A DNA stretch of 64,000 nt from Chloroflexota bacterium. Lineage in GTDB: Bacteria > Chloroflexota > Anaerolineae > Anaerolineales > Anaerolineaceae. The number at the start of each line of letters is the position of its first letter. Positions within the stretch are counted from its first letter, which is position 1. The notes beneath the pieces are model-generated. The model did not search any database and was not told the DNA's origin. It saw only the letters and a program-made list of their open reading frames with translations. Of the stretch, positions 8,766 to 18,233 are shown in pieces. The stretch lies in the NCBI GenBank assembly GCA_021825925.1, contig JAKAFP010000002.1:434001-498000 (forward strand), read 5' to 3'. Position numbers and translations under genes: made by a program.

Positions 8766-9344
8766 TTATATGGTTGAGAAATCCTCATCCGTTGGTGGGG
8801 ATATCATTTGACCGAGAAGATGAAGTAGTTCATCATCAGAAAACAACTTTAATTGCTTACTCGTGTCTTCTGGATGATATACCTGTTTTCTTTCACGCAA
8901 ACACTTCCACAATACATCTCGCTCATTGGCCTTAACCACCAGATCATTTACGACACGAGCTTCGTTTACCAGAGAACCCAGAGTGTACAAGAAAGTGATC
9001 CTCTTCCACTCGCCAGCAGGGATGGCTGGTGACAACTTTTCAACAGGGCCAATCTGGATCTTGTAATACTCCTCATTTGCACGAGGATGGTCTGGTTCAT
9101 CTCTCAACAAGGCAGCCCGAGTGGTCAATTCGTGTCCCTTTACTTCAGCAAAATATTCGATCCGCCAACGATGATCGTAACCGAAACTCCCGGTCTGATA
9201 AAAAGCCAGGTAGTCCACATCAATGATCTTGGGGGCCATTCTCAAAGGAATCCGATACCAGCCCAACATCCTCGCGATTTCAAAATCTTTTGTGTTTGGC
9301 ATGACAGCCACCAAAATCAGGGCATTTTCAGAAAAAGAGTTCAT
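8766..9344 (-). CDS. conserved-looking protein of unknown function
   Basis: A 192-residue soluble protein beginning MNSFSENALILVAVMPNTKD. It has no membrane segments or familiar catalytic motif; the central part (about 60-110) is rich in charged and aromatic residues and the C-terminus is acidic (DEDFSTI). A terminator separates it from the PLP enzyme upstream, and dihydropyrimidinase follows after about 60 bases, so these two may share a transcript. I do not recognise the family. Confidence 0.72.
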   Translation of the reverse strand: MNSFSENALILVAVMPNTKDFEIARMLGWYRIPLRMAPKIIDVDYLAFYQTGSFGYDHRWRIEYFAEVKGHELTTRAALLRDEPDHPRANEEYYKIQIGPVEKLSPAIPAGEWKRITFLYTLGSLVNEARVVNDLVVKANERDVLWKCLRERKQVYHPEDTSKQLKLFSDDELLHLLGQMISPPTDEDFSTI

Positions 9345-9401
9345 TCTTCCCTTCCATGAATATCCCGCTCAACACTTCATCAATATTGTAGCTGATTCTG
9401 G

Positions 9402-9441
9402 ATAAAAAATGTCTGGGTCTGAAGTGTTACCAGACCCAGAC
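9402..9441 (-). terminator. intrinsic terminator after the PLP-enzyme gene
   Basis: On the minus strand the hairpin GTCTGGGTC ... GACCCAGAC is followed by ATTTTTTATCC. It begins about 18 bases after the stop codon of the gene at 9460-10929 and would end the transporter/PLP-enzyme operon. Confidence 0.88.
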
Positions 9442-9459
9442 TTTTCAACAAATAAACAA

Positions 9460-10929
9460 CTACTTACTGATCCCAACCCGATCATTAAACTCGGCGATCA
9501 GTTCATCCACCTTACCCACCTGGCCTTGAACATCCGTCCAGTAATCGGGGGCATACCATTGGTCCTGAATCTCTTGATAGGTCTTGCCCTGCTGTTCGAC
9601 CCAGGTGAAGTATTTCAAGTTATGCACCCGCTTGCGGGATTCATAAGTCAATTCCAAAAGATTATCGCTGGTGACACCTTGGAGATACTGGGCGTAGACC
9701 GCTGCGGCATCTGATTCTGTGAAGGGCCCCATTTCTTTGCGCATCTCTTCAATGCGGCTGCCATACAACTGCATCGAATCGGTAAAGACAGTGAACACAA
9801 TATCACTTTCAGTCAACTCATAGTACTTGGCGAACTTGATGGCTGAGAGGGTGTTGGCAATTCCTGAAAAACCAAGCAAATCGAGTTGTTCGATCACTTC
9901 TTGTGGAACACCCTTTTTTGCCAGGTACTTGCGGCCTTCAGGCTCGTTAAAGAGTCTTGAAATGTTCACGACGGCATTGTCATCAATAGCCACAACAAAA
10001 TCGGTGTTCTTGATGTTATGGATCCAGGGGACATGTTTATCGCCAATGCCTTCGATACGATGGGCGCCAAAGCCGTTGTTAAGCAAAGTCGGGCACTGTA
10101 GTGCTTCGCTGGCGATGATCTTGCTGGTGGGATACTGCTGTTTAAGATAATCACCTGAGGCGATCGTCCCGGCGGAACCGGTGGTCAATGCCACTCCGCG
10201 GAAATTGTCTCCAGGGCGGGCAACCTTCTTGATCACTTCTTCCATGGCATGGCCGGTGATCTCATAGTGCCACATGTAATTGCCAAATTCTTCAAACTGG
10301 TTAAAGATCATCAGGTCCTGACCCGATTTTCTCAGTTCCCAGCATTTATCAAAAATTTCTTTTACATTTGATTCTGTTCCGGGGGTGGCAATCACTTCAC
10401 TGGCAATTTTCTTCAGCCAATCAAAACGTTCACGAGACATGCCCTGGGGTAGGATCGCAATGGATTCACAACCCATCAGTGCGGAATCATAGGCGCCGCC
10501 GCGGCAGTAATTGCCCGTGGAAGGCCAAACCGCTTTTTGGCGGGTCGGATCGAACTGTCCAGTCACCAGACGTGGCACGAGGCAGCCATAAGCTGCTCCC
10601 ACCTTGTGTGCACCGGTTGGGAACCACTTCCCCACCAGGGCGATCACCCGCGCTTTGGTGCCCGTCAAACTGGATGGCAGTTCCAGATAATTTGCGCCGC
10701 CAAAACCACCACCTTTTTCAACGGGCTGGTTATGCCAGGTGATACGGAACAAGTTTCGTGGATGTACATCCCACAAGCCAACGGTTCGCAGTTCGTCTTT
10801 GATTTTTCCCGGGATCAGTTCGGGATTTTTCATCTGTGCAAAAGTCGGCAGAATGATATTCTGCTTCCTCATCCGTTCAACTGCTCGTTCGAGTGATTCT
10901 TTGTGTACAGCTAAATCAATTTTCGTCAT
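9460..10929 (-). CDS. PLP-dependent fold-type-II enzyme (TrpB/threonine-synthase superfamily)
   Basis: A 489-residue enzyme whose motif WFPTGAHKVGAAYG (Lys109) matches the PLP-lysine segment of TrpB-like enzymes (HTGAHKIN), and whose TTGSAGTIASGDYL (about 250) is the phosphate-binding Gly-rich loop. It is longer than YgeX-type diaminopropionate ammonia-lyase, the PLP enzyme of the E. coli ygeWXY set, but is placed in the same kind of context. It is the last gene of the operon that begins with the BMP importer and is followed by a terminator. An ammonia-lyase or beta-replacement reaction on an amino-acid intermediate of ureide breakdown is inference; the substrate is unknown. Confidence 0.82.
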   Translation of the reverse strand: MTKIDLAVHKESLERAVERMRKQNIILPTFAQMKNPELIPGKIKDELRTVGLWDVHPRNLFRITWHNQPVEKGGGFGGANYLELPSSLTGTKARVIALVGKWFPTGAHKVGAAYGCLVPRLVTGQFDPTRQKAVWPSTGNYCRGGAYDSALMGCESIAILPQGMSRERFDWLKKIASEVIATPGTESNVKEIFDKCWELRKSGQDLMIFNQFEEFGNYMWHYEITGHAMEEVIKKVARPGDNFRGVALTTGSAGTIASGDYLKQQYPTSKIIASEALQCPTLLNNGFGAHRIEGIGDKHVPWIHNIKNTDFVVAIDDNAVVNISRLFNEPEGRKYLAKKGVPQEVIEQLDLLGFSGIANTLSAIKFAKYYELTESDIVFTVFTDSMQLYGSRIEEMRKEMGPFTESDAAAVYAQYLQGVTSDNLLELTYESRKRVHNLKYFTWVEQQGKTYQEIQDQWYAPDYWTDVQGQVGKVDELIAEFNDRVGISK

Positions 10930-10949
10930 TCACTCAACTCCAATTCAGG

Positions 10950-11882
10950 TTATTTGTTATCTGGAGCCTCACTGGTAATGTAGAGAGGACGTCCCTTGGC
11001 TTCGTCATAGATTCTGCCCACGTATTCGCCGAGAATTCCCAGGCAGATAAGTTGAACACCCCCAAGAAATAATACCGCGATCAAAGTGGTGGCCTGTCCA
11101 AAAAAGAATTGGGATCCGATCAGGCGTAATATTGCCACAACAGGGATCGCGATAATGCTTAGTCCGGCCGAGATAAAGCCAAAAACCATGGCGATCTGCA
11201 GCGGCATGTATGAAAAACTGGTAATGGCAGTAAACGCCAGTTTGATCATTTTTTTGAAAGGATATTTCGTTGTCCCCGCAAAACGTGCTGCCCTTTTATA
11301 TGAAACACCGATGGTCTTGTAGCCCACCCAGGCAGACATGCCGCGCAGGAATCGATGTCGTTCACGCATGCTGTTCATAACATCCACCACCTTGCGATCC
11401 AGCAGGCGGAAATCACCCGTATTCATCGGGATTTTTACATCCGTTATGCGGTAGATGATCTTGTAAAATGCAGAAGCGGTGGTTTTCTTAAACCAGGTTT
11501 CTCCCTCGCGTTCTGACCTAACCGCATAAACCACCTGATAACCTTCGCGCCACTTGGCGATCAGTTCAAGGATCACTTCTGGAGGGTCTTGAAGATCTGC
11601 GTCAATAATGATGGCGGCATCACCCCGGCAATAATCCAGTCCTGCAGTAACCGCGATCTGATGGCCGAAATTCCTCGCAAAAATAACCGGCCTGACCCTC
11701 TTTTCTTTTTTCGCCAGTTCGCGGATCATATCGGTGGACCCATCTGAGGAACCATCATCCACCATCACAAATTCCCATTCCTCACCGGTGGTATCCATTA
11801 CTTCGCTTACGCGGCGATATAGTTCATCAAAACACCCTTTTTCATTGTATATGGGGGCAATGATCGAAAAAACAGGTTTCAT
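10950..11882 (-). CDS. GT2 family glycosyltransferase (DPM1/GtrB-like)
   Basis: A 310-residue membrane-anchored glycosyltransferase. It has the N-terminal PIYNEKGCFDELYRR nucleotide-sugar segment, VDDGSSDGS (about 42), the acidic metal motif IIDADLQDPP (about 92) and NTGDFRLLDRK (about 155), followed by two membrane helices near 230 and 265. This fits polyprenyl-phosphate hexose synthases. It sits in the middle of an operon for nucleobase uptake and amino-acid-type enzymes, 13 bases after a threonine-synthase-like gene, which is an odd place for a cell-surface enzyme. Confidence 0.9.
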   Translation of the reverse strand: MKPVFSIIAPIYNEKGCFDELYRRVSEVMDTTGEEWEFVMVDDGSSDGSTDMIRELAKKEKRVRPVIFARNFGHQIAVTAGLDYCRGDAAIIIDADLQDPPEVILELIAKWREGYQVVYAVRSEREGETWFKKTTASAFYKIIYRITDVKIPMNTGDFRLLDRKVVDVMNSMRERHRFLRGMSAWVGYKTIGVSYKRAARFAGTTKYPFKKMIKLAFTAITSFSYMPLQIAMVFGFISAGLSIIAIPVVAILRLIGSQFFFGQATTLIAVLFLGGVQLICLGILGEYVGRIYDEAKGRPLYITSEAPDNK

Positions 11883-11894
11883 GAGAGAAGTCCT

Positions 11895-13142
11895 TTATAG
11901 ATGAAGATGCTGCTTGAGCGATTTTAAAGTTGGTTCTATGATCGGTGCTGCTTGTACAGCCATCATGGCTGATTTTATATCCTTGAGGCCGTTACCGGTG
12001 TTGATCACGACGACGGGATCCTCTTCAAAGATCATTCCGGTGGACAATGCCTTCTTCAGACCAACATAAGCAGTTGATCCTGCCGGTTCACAAAAAATGC
12101 CGCAGGCCCCAAGCTCGCTGATCCCCTTGATGATATCATCATCGGCCACGGTAAGGTAGGCTCCCCCGGATTCTCTTGCAGCACGGATGGCGCGAATCCC
12201 ATCCCGTGGAAGATCCACACTGATGGAATCCGCCAGGGTGGTGGCCGAAACCGGAATGATGGTTTCGGTGTTTGCGAAATAGGCATTGGCAATGGCCGCT
12301 GATTTTTCAGATTGCACGCCAAATATCCGTGGCATCTGTTTGAGCCAACCCAAGGCGTGCAAATCCTTAAACCCCTTGTGTATGCCTGAAATGATATTTC
12401 CATCTCCGACCGAAACAAAAACACACAAAGGTTTTGAGTCTTCTTCAAGCTCAAGACAGATCTGTTCCCAAATCTCAAAGGCAGCCGTTTTTTTGCCTTC
12501 CAGGGTAAAGGGATTGTATCCGGTGTTACGGCAGTACCAACCGAATTCCAGTGCAGCTTCGACCGTCACATCAAACGCCGCATCGTAATTCCCGTCCACC
12601 AGGATCACTTCAGCACCGTAGATCAGTAGTTGGGCAACCTTGGCTTGTGGGGCGGTTTTTGGTGCAAAAATTACAGCTTTCTGACCGATAGCCGCGGCCA
12701 TCCCCGCGAGGGCAGCTCCAGCGTTGCCTGTTGAAGCGGTCACGACAACTTCAGCGTTGATCTCGCGCGCACGTGAAACCACCACCGCTGAAGCGCGGTC
12801 TTTAAAAGATGCGGTCGGATTTTTACCATCATCTTTGAGCCAAAAGTGGTTAAGGCCTAATTGTCGTTTTAGCTGCGGAGGTGAATAAAGTGGGGTCCAT
12901 CCTGCGTGGTGGAGAGGGGTTCCCTCTCCACCCGGATCATCAACAGGGAGTAACGGCAGATAACGCCATAATGAAAAATCATTGCGCGACGTGATGTCTT
13001 CAGGTTGATATTTGTGACTCAAATGCTCAAAATCAATCACAACATCCAGGTTGCCGCCGCATTGTGGACAGGTATATAAAACTGAGGCTGGTAGGTATTC
13101 CTTGTTACAAAGCGAACATTTGTAACCGGTATAGTGTGCCAT
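11895..13142 (-). CDS. threonine synthase-like PLP enzyme with N-terminal zinc ribbon
   Basis: The 415-residue protein starts with a zinc ribbon (C9, C12, C25, C28) and continues as a fold-type-II PLP enzyme: GKNPTASFKDRAS places the PLP lysine at 114, and VTASTGNAGAALAG (about 135) is the substrate loop. The overall layout is that of threonine synthase of the ThrC type, but true function may differ because it is encoded directly after the importer permease (seven bases) and before the glycosyltransferase. No hom or thrB gene is nearby, so a role in catabolism of a beta- or gamma-substituted amino acid cannot be excluded. Confidence 0.85.
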   Translation of the reverse strand: MAHYTGYKCSLCNKEYLPASVLYTCPQCGGNLDVVIDFEHLSHKYQPEDITSRNDFSLWRYLPLLPVDDPGGEGTPLHHAGWTPLYSPPQLKRQLGLNHFWLKDDGKNPTASFKDRASAVVVSRAREINAEVVVTASTGNAGAALAGMAAAIGQKAVIFAPKTAPQAKVAQLLIYGAEVILVDGNYDAAFDVTVEAALEFGWYCRNTGYNPFTLEGKKTAAFEIWEQICLELEEDSKPLCVFVSVGDGNIISGIHKGFKDLHALGWLKQMPRIFGVQSEKSAAIANAYFANTETIIPVSATTLADSISVDLPRDGIRAIRAARESGGAYLTVADDDIIKGISELGACGIFCEPAGSTAYVGLKKALSTGMIFEEDPVVVINTGNGLKDIKSAMMAVQAAPIIEPTLKSLKQHLHL

Positions 13143-13149
13143 ACATTGC

Positions 13150-14142
13150 CTATTCTTTTTCGAATGGTATGCCCAGTGCTGCAGGAGGAGAAGTCCTCAT
13201 CGCCCGCAGGACTTTGGCAATCGTCCTTCTTACGTTTTCTGGCAGTCCCGCAAGGGTGCGATCCACCCAATCTGCATTGCCGATATTAACAAATAATAAT
13301 GCCAGGATCATTAATGGGAAAGGTGCCACCTGGAAGATACGAGAGTTGACATTGGGCAGTAGGGGCTGCAACACGATCCCAAGGTATTGCAGGAGAACAA
13401 ACAAATAAGCGCCCAATGCACCTTTAAGGGGATGCCAGCTGCCAAAAATGGTGATGGCCAGGATGATCCAACCGATACCGTCAAACCCTGAAAGTTGACC
13501 GTTCCAGGTCTTGACGCTTAAGGAATACAGCGCGCCGCCAATGCCGACCAGGGCGCCGCCAATGGCAGTATAGATGTAGCGCATGCGGTTGACATTCACA
13601 CCACGAATATACGCGGCTGAAGGCCGTTCACCGATGCCTTGCAAAACAAGTCCTTGATGCGTTTTAAAGATCCACCAAAAACAAACAAAAATCGCGACAT
13701 AACTCAAGTAAGTCAAGATGGTTTGTTTAAACAAAATTGGACCGATAAAAGGAATTGATGATAATAAAGGAATTGGCACTTGTGGCAGCAGCATGACTGG
13801 TTTACCTACATATGGGGCTCCCAAGAAGTAAGCCAAACTTTTTGTGGCGATGGCCAGAACATAGCCGACAGCCACCTGGGATTGTTTCAACGAGATGCTC
13901 ATGAAAGCGATCAATAAAGCAACCAGAGCACCCACAAATGCAGCTGCAATAAAGCCCAGTAAAAAGCTGTTGGTCGTTGTCCCAACCACAAAGCCGACCA
14001 TCGCAGTTAATATCAAACTGCCGTTAAGTGAAAGGTTCATCACCCCGGCGCGCTCGGTGATGGTCTCACCCATCACCCCAAAGATCACGGGGGCTGCCCA
14101 TGCAAAAATGGATCCGATACTGATCGCTAATGAACTATCCAC
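13150..14142 (-). CDS. BMP-family ABC transporter permease (second subunit)
   Basis: A 330-residue polytopic permease of the BPD_transp_2/RbsC-like type, beginning with GSIFAWAAPVIFGVMGETIT and containing ERAGVMNLSLNGSLILTAM, the family's conserved early segment. It pairs with the permease encoded immediately upstream, whose stop codon it overlaps by eight bases. Together with the ATPase and the BMP lipoprotein it forms an importer of the nucleoside/purine type. Confidence 0.93.
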   Translation of the reverse strand: MDSSLAISIGSIFAWAAPVIFGVMGETITERAGVMNLSLNGSLILTAMVGFVVGTTTNSFLLGFIAAAFVGALVALLIAFMSISLKQSQVAVGYVLAIATKSLAYFLGAPYVGKPVMLLPQVPIPLLSSIPFIGPILFKQTILTYLSYVAIFVCFWWIFKTHQGLVLQGIGERPSAAYIRGVNVNRMRYIYTAIGGALVGIGGALYSLSVKTWNGQLSGFDGIGWIILAITIFGSWHPLKGALGAYLFVLLQYLGIVLQPLLPNVNSRIFQVAPFPLMILALLFVNIGNADWVDRTLAGLPENVRRTIAKVLRAMRTSPPAALGIPFEKE

Positions 14143-15256
14143 TTTGCACTCCTTTGTTTCTCTTTTTTAATACTTTTCGAACACCATCCATGATCAACAC
14201 AAAGATAACCAGTGAACCCTGGATAACACCGGCGAGGTTTGAATCAAGTTTTAGATCAATCCCCAAACCTGCCGCCCCTTTGCTCAAAGCAATAAAGATA
14301 AAAGCAATTGGAGCAGTGATGAGCGGCTGAATGTTGGCCAACATGCCAACCATCAAACCGATGTACCCATAACCACCAGAAATGTTGTTGCGCAGCACAT
14401 GGTTGAAACCAGTCACCTGCAAAGCACCGGTCAAACCTGCCAATACACCGCATAAAATAAAAGCCAGCAGCATGTATCGGTTGGTCGGAATGCCCAGCAG
14501 GAAAGATGATTTGTTATTTTTTCCGACAGCCTTCAATTTCAATCCAAAATAGGTACCTTGCAAGATGACGGTCACGATGATGATACACACTATCGCGATG
14601 CCGAGTGCCCACAAACTCAAGTAAGTTCCTTCAACCTGAGGCAGCCAAAATCTTGATTCCAACATCTTGGTGGAACCATTTGCAACGCCTTCGGGTTTCC
14701 AGGGGCCGTAAACCAAAAATAGCATGATGGCATCAGCAATGAAGTTGAATCCCAGACCACCGAAGATCTCGTTGACACCACCAAAGTTCTTCAAGATTCC
14801 AACCAGCAAGGCCCATAAGGCACCGCCGATGATCCCGGCGAGGATACATAATATGATCACAAGTGCGCTGGAAGCTTCAGACCCTTCGAAAATGCGAATA
14901 ACACCATAGGCAAAAATGGCCCCCATTTCGATTTGGCCTTCCATGCCGATATTCCAAAGGCCAGCAGTGAAGGTGAACATGAGACCCAATGACGCTAGAA
15001 CCAAAGGGACCCAGGCTTGAACAACCTGAGTGATATTGTTGGTAGATCCAAAAGCGCCCGACAAAATGGTTTGAAAGACGCTGATAGGATTGACTTTCAT
15101 CATCCACACCAATAGACTGGTGACGACCAGGGCCAATATCACCGCCAAAGTCATGGAACTGGCGCGATTGGTTAACAAGTTAAAGAGAAACGAGCTCAGG
15201 TTGGGGTTTTTTATTTTTTCTTTGTCCATGAGTTGATCCTTTTCGATTATTCCCAA
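14135..15256 (-). CDS. BMP-family ABC transporter permease (first subunit)
   Basis: A 373-residue permease with about nine or ten membrane segments. FTAGLWNIGMEGQIEMGAIF (about 95) is the signature segment of the YufP-like permeases found with BMP proteins. Its start overlaps the ATPase gene by ten bases and its end overlaps the next permease by eight, showing a tightly coupled operon. It would form the membrane pore with the product of 13150-14142. Confidence 0.93.
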   Translation of the reverse strand: MGIIEKDQLMDKEKIKNPNLSSFLFNLLTNRASSMTLAVILALVVTSLLVWMMKVNPISVFQTILSGAFGSTNNITQVVQAWVPLVLASLGLMFTFTAGLWNIGMEGQIEMGAIFAYGVIRIFEGSEASSALVIILCILAGIIGGALWALLVGILKNFGGVNEIFGGLGFNFIADAIMLFLVYGPWKPEGVANGSTKMLESRFWLPQVEGTYLSLWALGIAIVCIIIVTVILQGTYFGLKLKAVGKNNKSSFLLGIPTNRYMLLAFILCGVLAGLTGALQVTGFNHVLRNNISGGYGYIGLMVGMLANIQPLITAPIAFIFIALSKGAAGLGIDLKLDSNLAGVIQGSLVIFVLIMDGVRKVLKKRNKGVQSG

Positions 15257-16728
15257 CCCCTGCCACCAATGAGTTGCCCCAATTGGTCAACAGTGACACT
15301 GCCGGCATCCAACGGTTTTGACACCTTGCCGCCAAAGAATACAAGAATTCGATCGCTGTATTGGAGAATTTCATCCAGGTCAGATGACATAAAGAATATA
15401 CTGGCTCCTTCAAGGCAGCGTTGTTTTAATTTGCTCCAGATATAAAGCGTGGATTCGATATCCAGTCCGCGCGTAGGATGATCCAATAGGAGCAACCGAA
15501 GCGGCTGACGAAGCAAGGCCAATTCAGCCCGCTGCTGGTTTCCGCCTGAGAGGGATTCGATCTTATTCTCAGCGGTCCCTTTAATATTGAAATCCTTGAT
15601 CCTTTTTTCGGTCAATTCCATGGCTGCTTTTGTATCCACAAAAAAGCCCTTTTGTTTCTCAGCCAGGATGAAATGTTCTTTCAAATCAAGACCGGCAATT
15701 AATCCCTCATCCAACCTTGCAGCTGGAAGGAATGAAATGCCCTGGTTTTTAAAATCAAAATAGTGCCTGCCGACCATATCTTTCTTGGAGGCATCTTCTT
15801 CATGCAGCCAAATGTGTCCACCGGTCGGGCGAATAATACCCGCCAAAGCTCTGAGCAGCAGTCCCTGCCCTGAACCTTCCATACCGGCCAAGCCAATGAC
15901 TTCACCTTTTTGGATGCAGAAATTAACATTTTTAATGGGTAAACGAGCGTCATCAATTTTTAGATCACTGACCTCGATATTGACATTTTCCTGCGCACAG
16001 CATTTTTTATCACTGCGCGTTAATATTTTGCCGAACATCATTTCAACCAATTTATCATTATCAAATGGAGGCCGCATCTGCCCGACATTCATACCCTGTC
16101 TAAAGACAGCCACCTGGGTGCATAAAGCTTGCACTTCTTCCAGTTTGTGTGAAACAAACAGGATTGCCTTGCCTTGTTCTGACAGTTTTCGTACCATGGC
16201 AAAAAGCTGAACTTTTTGGGCAGCAGAAATGCCGGTGGTGGGTTCATCAAGAATTAGGACATCTGCGCCCAACCAAAGCAGCCGCATAATTTCCAATTGC
16301 TGACGCTCACCAACAGAAAGAGTATCAATATACGCATCAGGAGAAATGGAAAAATTAAACTGCTTTTGGATCTCCATAAAATCCTGGCGAACTTTCTTGC
16401 GGTTAGGGATCATCCCCTCGCGACTGCCAAGGATCAGATTATCCAGTACCTTAAAGGGTGGAAAATCCAATGGATCCTGGTGCAACATGCCGATCCCCAA
16501 TCTTACAGAATCAGCAGGAGAGGCGATGTTCACTTCCTTCCCATCCAACAAAATGCTTCCGGAATCCAATGAAATAAAGCCGGAAAGAATCTTCATTAAG
16601 GTGCTTTTACCGGCACCGTTCTCTCCCAAAATGCCTTGCACCTCACCGGATTTCACACACAGCGAGATGTTATTGTTGGCGTGGACCTTGCCAAAAGTTT
16701 TGTGAATGTTGCGTACTTCTACATCCAT
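15247..16728 (-). CDS. ABC transporter ATPase, tandem nucleotide-binding domains (BMP/sugar type)
   Basis: A 493-residue duplicated ATPase. The first domain has Walker A GENGAGKSTLMK (about 35-46), signature LSVGERQQLEI (about 140) and Walker B ADVLILDEPT. The second has a degenerate Walker A (GMEGSGQGLLLRALAG, no Lys), signature LSGGNQQRAEL and LLLLDHPTRG. One degenerate Walker A is normal for the carbohydrate/nucleoside uptake ATPases of this type. It lies 67 bases after the BMP gene with a hairpin between them. Confidence 0.94.
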   Translation of the reverse strand: MDVEVRNIHKTFGKVHANNNISLCVKSGEVQGILGENGAGKSTLMKILSGFISLDSGSILLDGKEVNIASPADSVRLGIGMLHQDPLDFPPFKVLDNLILGSREGMIPNRKKVRQDFMEIQKQFNFSISPDAYIDTLSVGERQQLEIMRLLWLGADVLILDEPTTGISAAQKVQLFAMVRKLSEQGKAILFVSHKLEEVQALCTQVAVFRQGMNVGQMRPPFDNDKLVEMMFGKILTRSDKKCCAQENVNIEVSDLKIDDARLPIKNVNFCIQKGEVIGLAGMEGSGQGLLLRALAGIIRPTGGHIWLHEEDASKKDMVGRHYFDFKNQGISFLPAARLDEGLIAGLDLKEHFILAEKQKGFFVDTKAAMELTEKRIKDFNIKGTAENKIESLSGGNQQRAELALLRQPLRLLLLDHPTRGLDIESTLYIWSKLKQRCLEGASIFFMSSDLDEILQYSDRILVFFGGKVSKPLDAGSVTVDQLGQLIGGRGWE

Positions 16729-16747
16729 GGAACCTCAATCAGCAATA

Positions 16748-16785
16748 AAAGTAAAGGGAAGGCAAATGAATGCCTTCCCTTTTGA
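16748..16785 (-). terminator. hairpin between bmp and the ATPase gene (attenuator-like)
   Basis: On the minus strand AAAAGGGAAGGCA ... TGCCTTCCCTTT forms a 12-13 bp stem followed by a T-rich stretch (ACTTTTATTGC). Such hairpins after the binding-protein gene often give more binding protein than membrane components; that use here is inference. Confidence 0.75.
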
Positions 16786-16795
16786 GAACGATCAA

Positions 16796-18070
16796 TTACT
16801 TGGCAACAGAGTCGCCGGTCATTCCTTCGAGCAATTGAGGCAGGTACCAAATCTGCTGATCAGTGGCTTCGACACCATCAGCCAGGAATTCGGTTCCGTC
16901 CTGGTAATTCAAGGGACCCTTCCAGAGGTTCAATCCACCAGCGAGTTCACCGATGAACTGATCAAGGAGAGCACCGTTCTCAGCAGACAGCCCATCACTC
17001 TTCTTGAATCCAACAGGAGAGGTATCTGGATTATTGATGTCGGTCCAATCGGGATCTGACCAGACAAATTGGCGGGTATAAGTGCCATCTTTGATTGATT
17101 GGACGACGGGCAGCAAATTAACACCCCAGTTGAAATAAGGAACGCCCAAGCAGGCATCAGGAGCGACGTCGCAGGCTTTTTCATAATCGTACTGGATGGC
17201 ATAAACATCTTGACCTTGATCGCGGAATTTTTTCGCTTCGGTCACTGCTTCGGTGGAATCAATACCAGAGATGACGATATCATATCCGTCAGTATAGAAG
17301 GTGTCTGCAACCTGGGTAGGATCAAGTGTAACACCAGGAATGTTGAACCACATACCAATCCAGGTGACTTTGAAGTCAATGGGAGTGGTTTCTTTTCTGA
17401 TGTTTTTCCAGCAGTAATCTGCGCCCAAGAAAGCAGCTGCGGCTAAACGGCGGGTTTCATCATTGATCAATGGACCAAGGAAACCAATTTTGCCGGTTTT
17501 GGTGGTCAAAGCAGCGGCGCAGCCAGCCATCATCTTGCCATATTCCATTTTAGCAAAGACATCGCTTTCCATTTTCATATCGGGTTGGTAGCGTTTGCCT
17601 TCAGCCCAAGCGAAATCGCCAGTGAGCCAGATCACGGGAACATCAGGATGTGCAGCGGTAAATTCGGTAACGCCGTCTTTCATGTCATCTGAGTTGAAGA
17701 TGATCACATTGGCGCCTTTTTCGAGCAACTGTTCTGCAAATTGAGCAGCGGTGGTGTTTGGATTGGCTGCGACATTGACATTTTCTGCATAGATCAATTC
17801 GGAGCCTTCAATCTTGGATTGAACATACTGAGCACCCTGGAAATTTGCGGTGCTCCAGCCATTATCAGTGACTGGTCCAACGGTCAGGATGCCGATGATA
17901 AAGGGGGCAGCGGGTGCTTCAGTTGGGGCGGCTGTGGGGGCGGCGGTTTCAGCAACAGGTGCTTCTGTTGCAACGGCAGTCGGTGCTGCTGTGGGGGTGG
18001 CGCAAGCAGCAAGCACAAGTGCCATGACCACTAACAAACTTACAAGGGTCCAAATGCGTTTAGAAAACAT
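16796..18070 (-). CDS. BMP-family substrate-binding lipoprotein (purine nucleoside/nucleobase type)
   Basis: The 424-residue product has a lipoprotein signal peptide ending in the lipobox LAAC (Cys23), a low-complexity Ala/Pro/Thr linker to about residue 55, then a BMP/PnrA-like periplasmic-binding fold that starts IIGILTVGPVTDNGWSTANF and contains GFLGPLINDETRRLAA (about 195). Its neighbours are the matching ATPase and two permeases, and purine catabolic genes lie upstream, so purine nucleosides or bases are the likely ligands. It is preceded by its own promoter and an operator-like palindrome. Confidence 0.92.
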   Translation of the reverse strand: MFSKRIWTLVSLLVVMALVLAACATPTAAPTAVATEAPVAETAAPTAAPTEAPAAPFIIGILTVGPVTDNGWSTANFQGAQYVQSKIEGSELIYAENVNVAANPNTTAAQFAEQLLEKGANVIIFNSDDMKDGVTEFTAAHPDVPVIWLTGDFAWAEGKRYQPDMKMESDVFAKMEYGKMMAGCAAALTTKTGKIGFLGPLINDETRRLAAAAFLGADYCWKNIRKETTPIDFKVTWIGMWFNIPGVTLDPTQVADTFYTDGYDIVISGIDSTEAVTEAKKFRDQGQDVYAIQYDYEKACDVAPDACLGVPYFNWGVNLLPVVQSIKDGTYTRQFVWSDPDWTDINNPDTSPVGFKKSDGLSAENGALLDQFIGELAGGLNLWKGPLNYQDGTEFLADGVEATDQQIWYLPQLLEGMTGDSVAK

Positions 18071-18214
18071 GAATTCTCCTCCTGGAAATAGTTAAACAAC
18101 TTATCTTTAAAAAAGGGATTACATTGGTCGCAAGCAAACAATTGATAGTCTACTGCACCTCCTTTCAATCCATTTACAAGTTTAGCTGTATTCGGGTAGG
18201 TGTTATTTTGTTCA

Positions 18215-18230
18215 TGTTGTCCATACAACA
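18215..18230. promoter_or_regulatory. palindromic operator-like site upstream of bmp
   Basis: TGTTGT CCAT ACAACA is a perfect inverted repeat with six-base arms. It starts three bases downstream of the -10 element of the bmp promoter, a position where a bound repressor would block transcription. Its TTGT ... ACAA core resembles the sites at 25625 and 25678 but has a spacing of four instead of three bases, so it may serve the same GntR protein or another regulator. Confidence 0.65.
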
Positions 18231-18233
18231 CTT

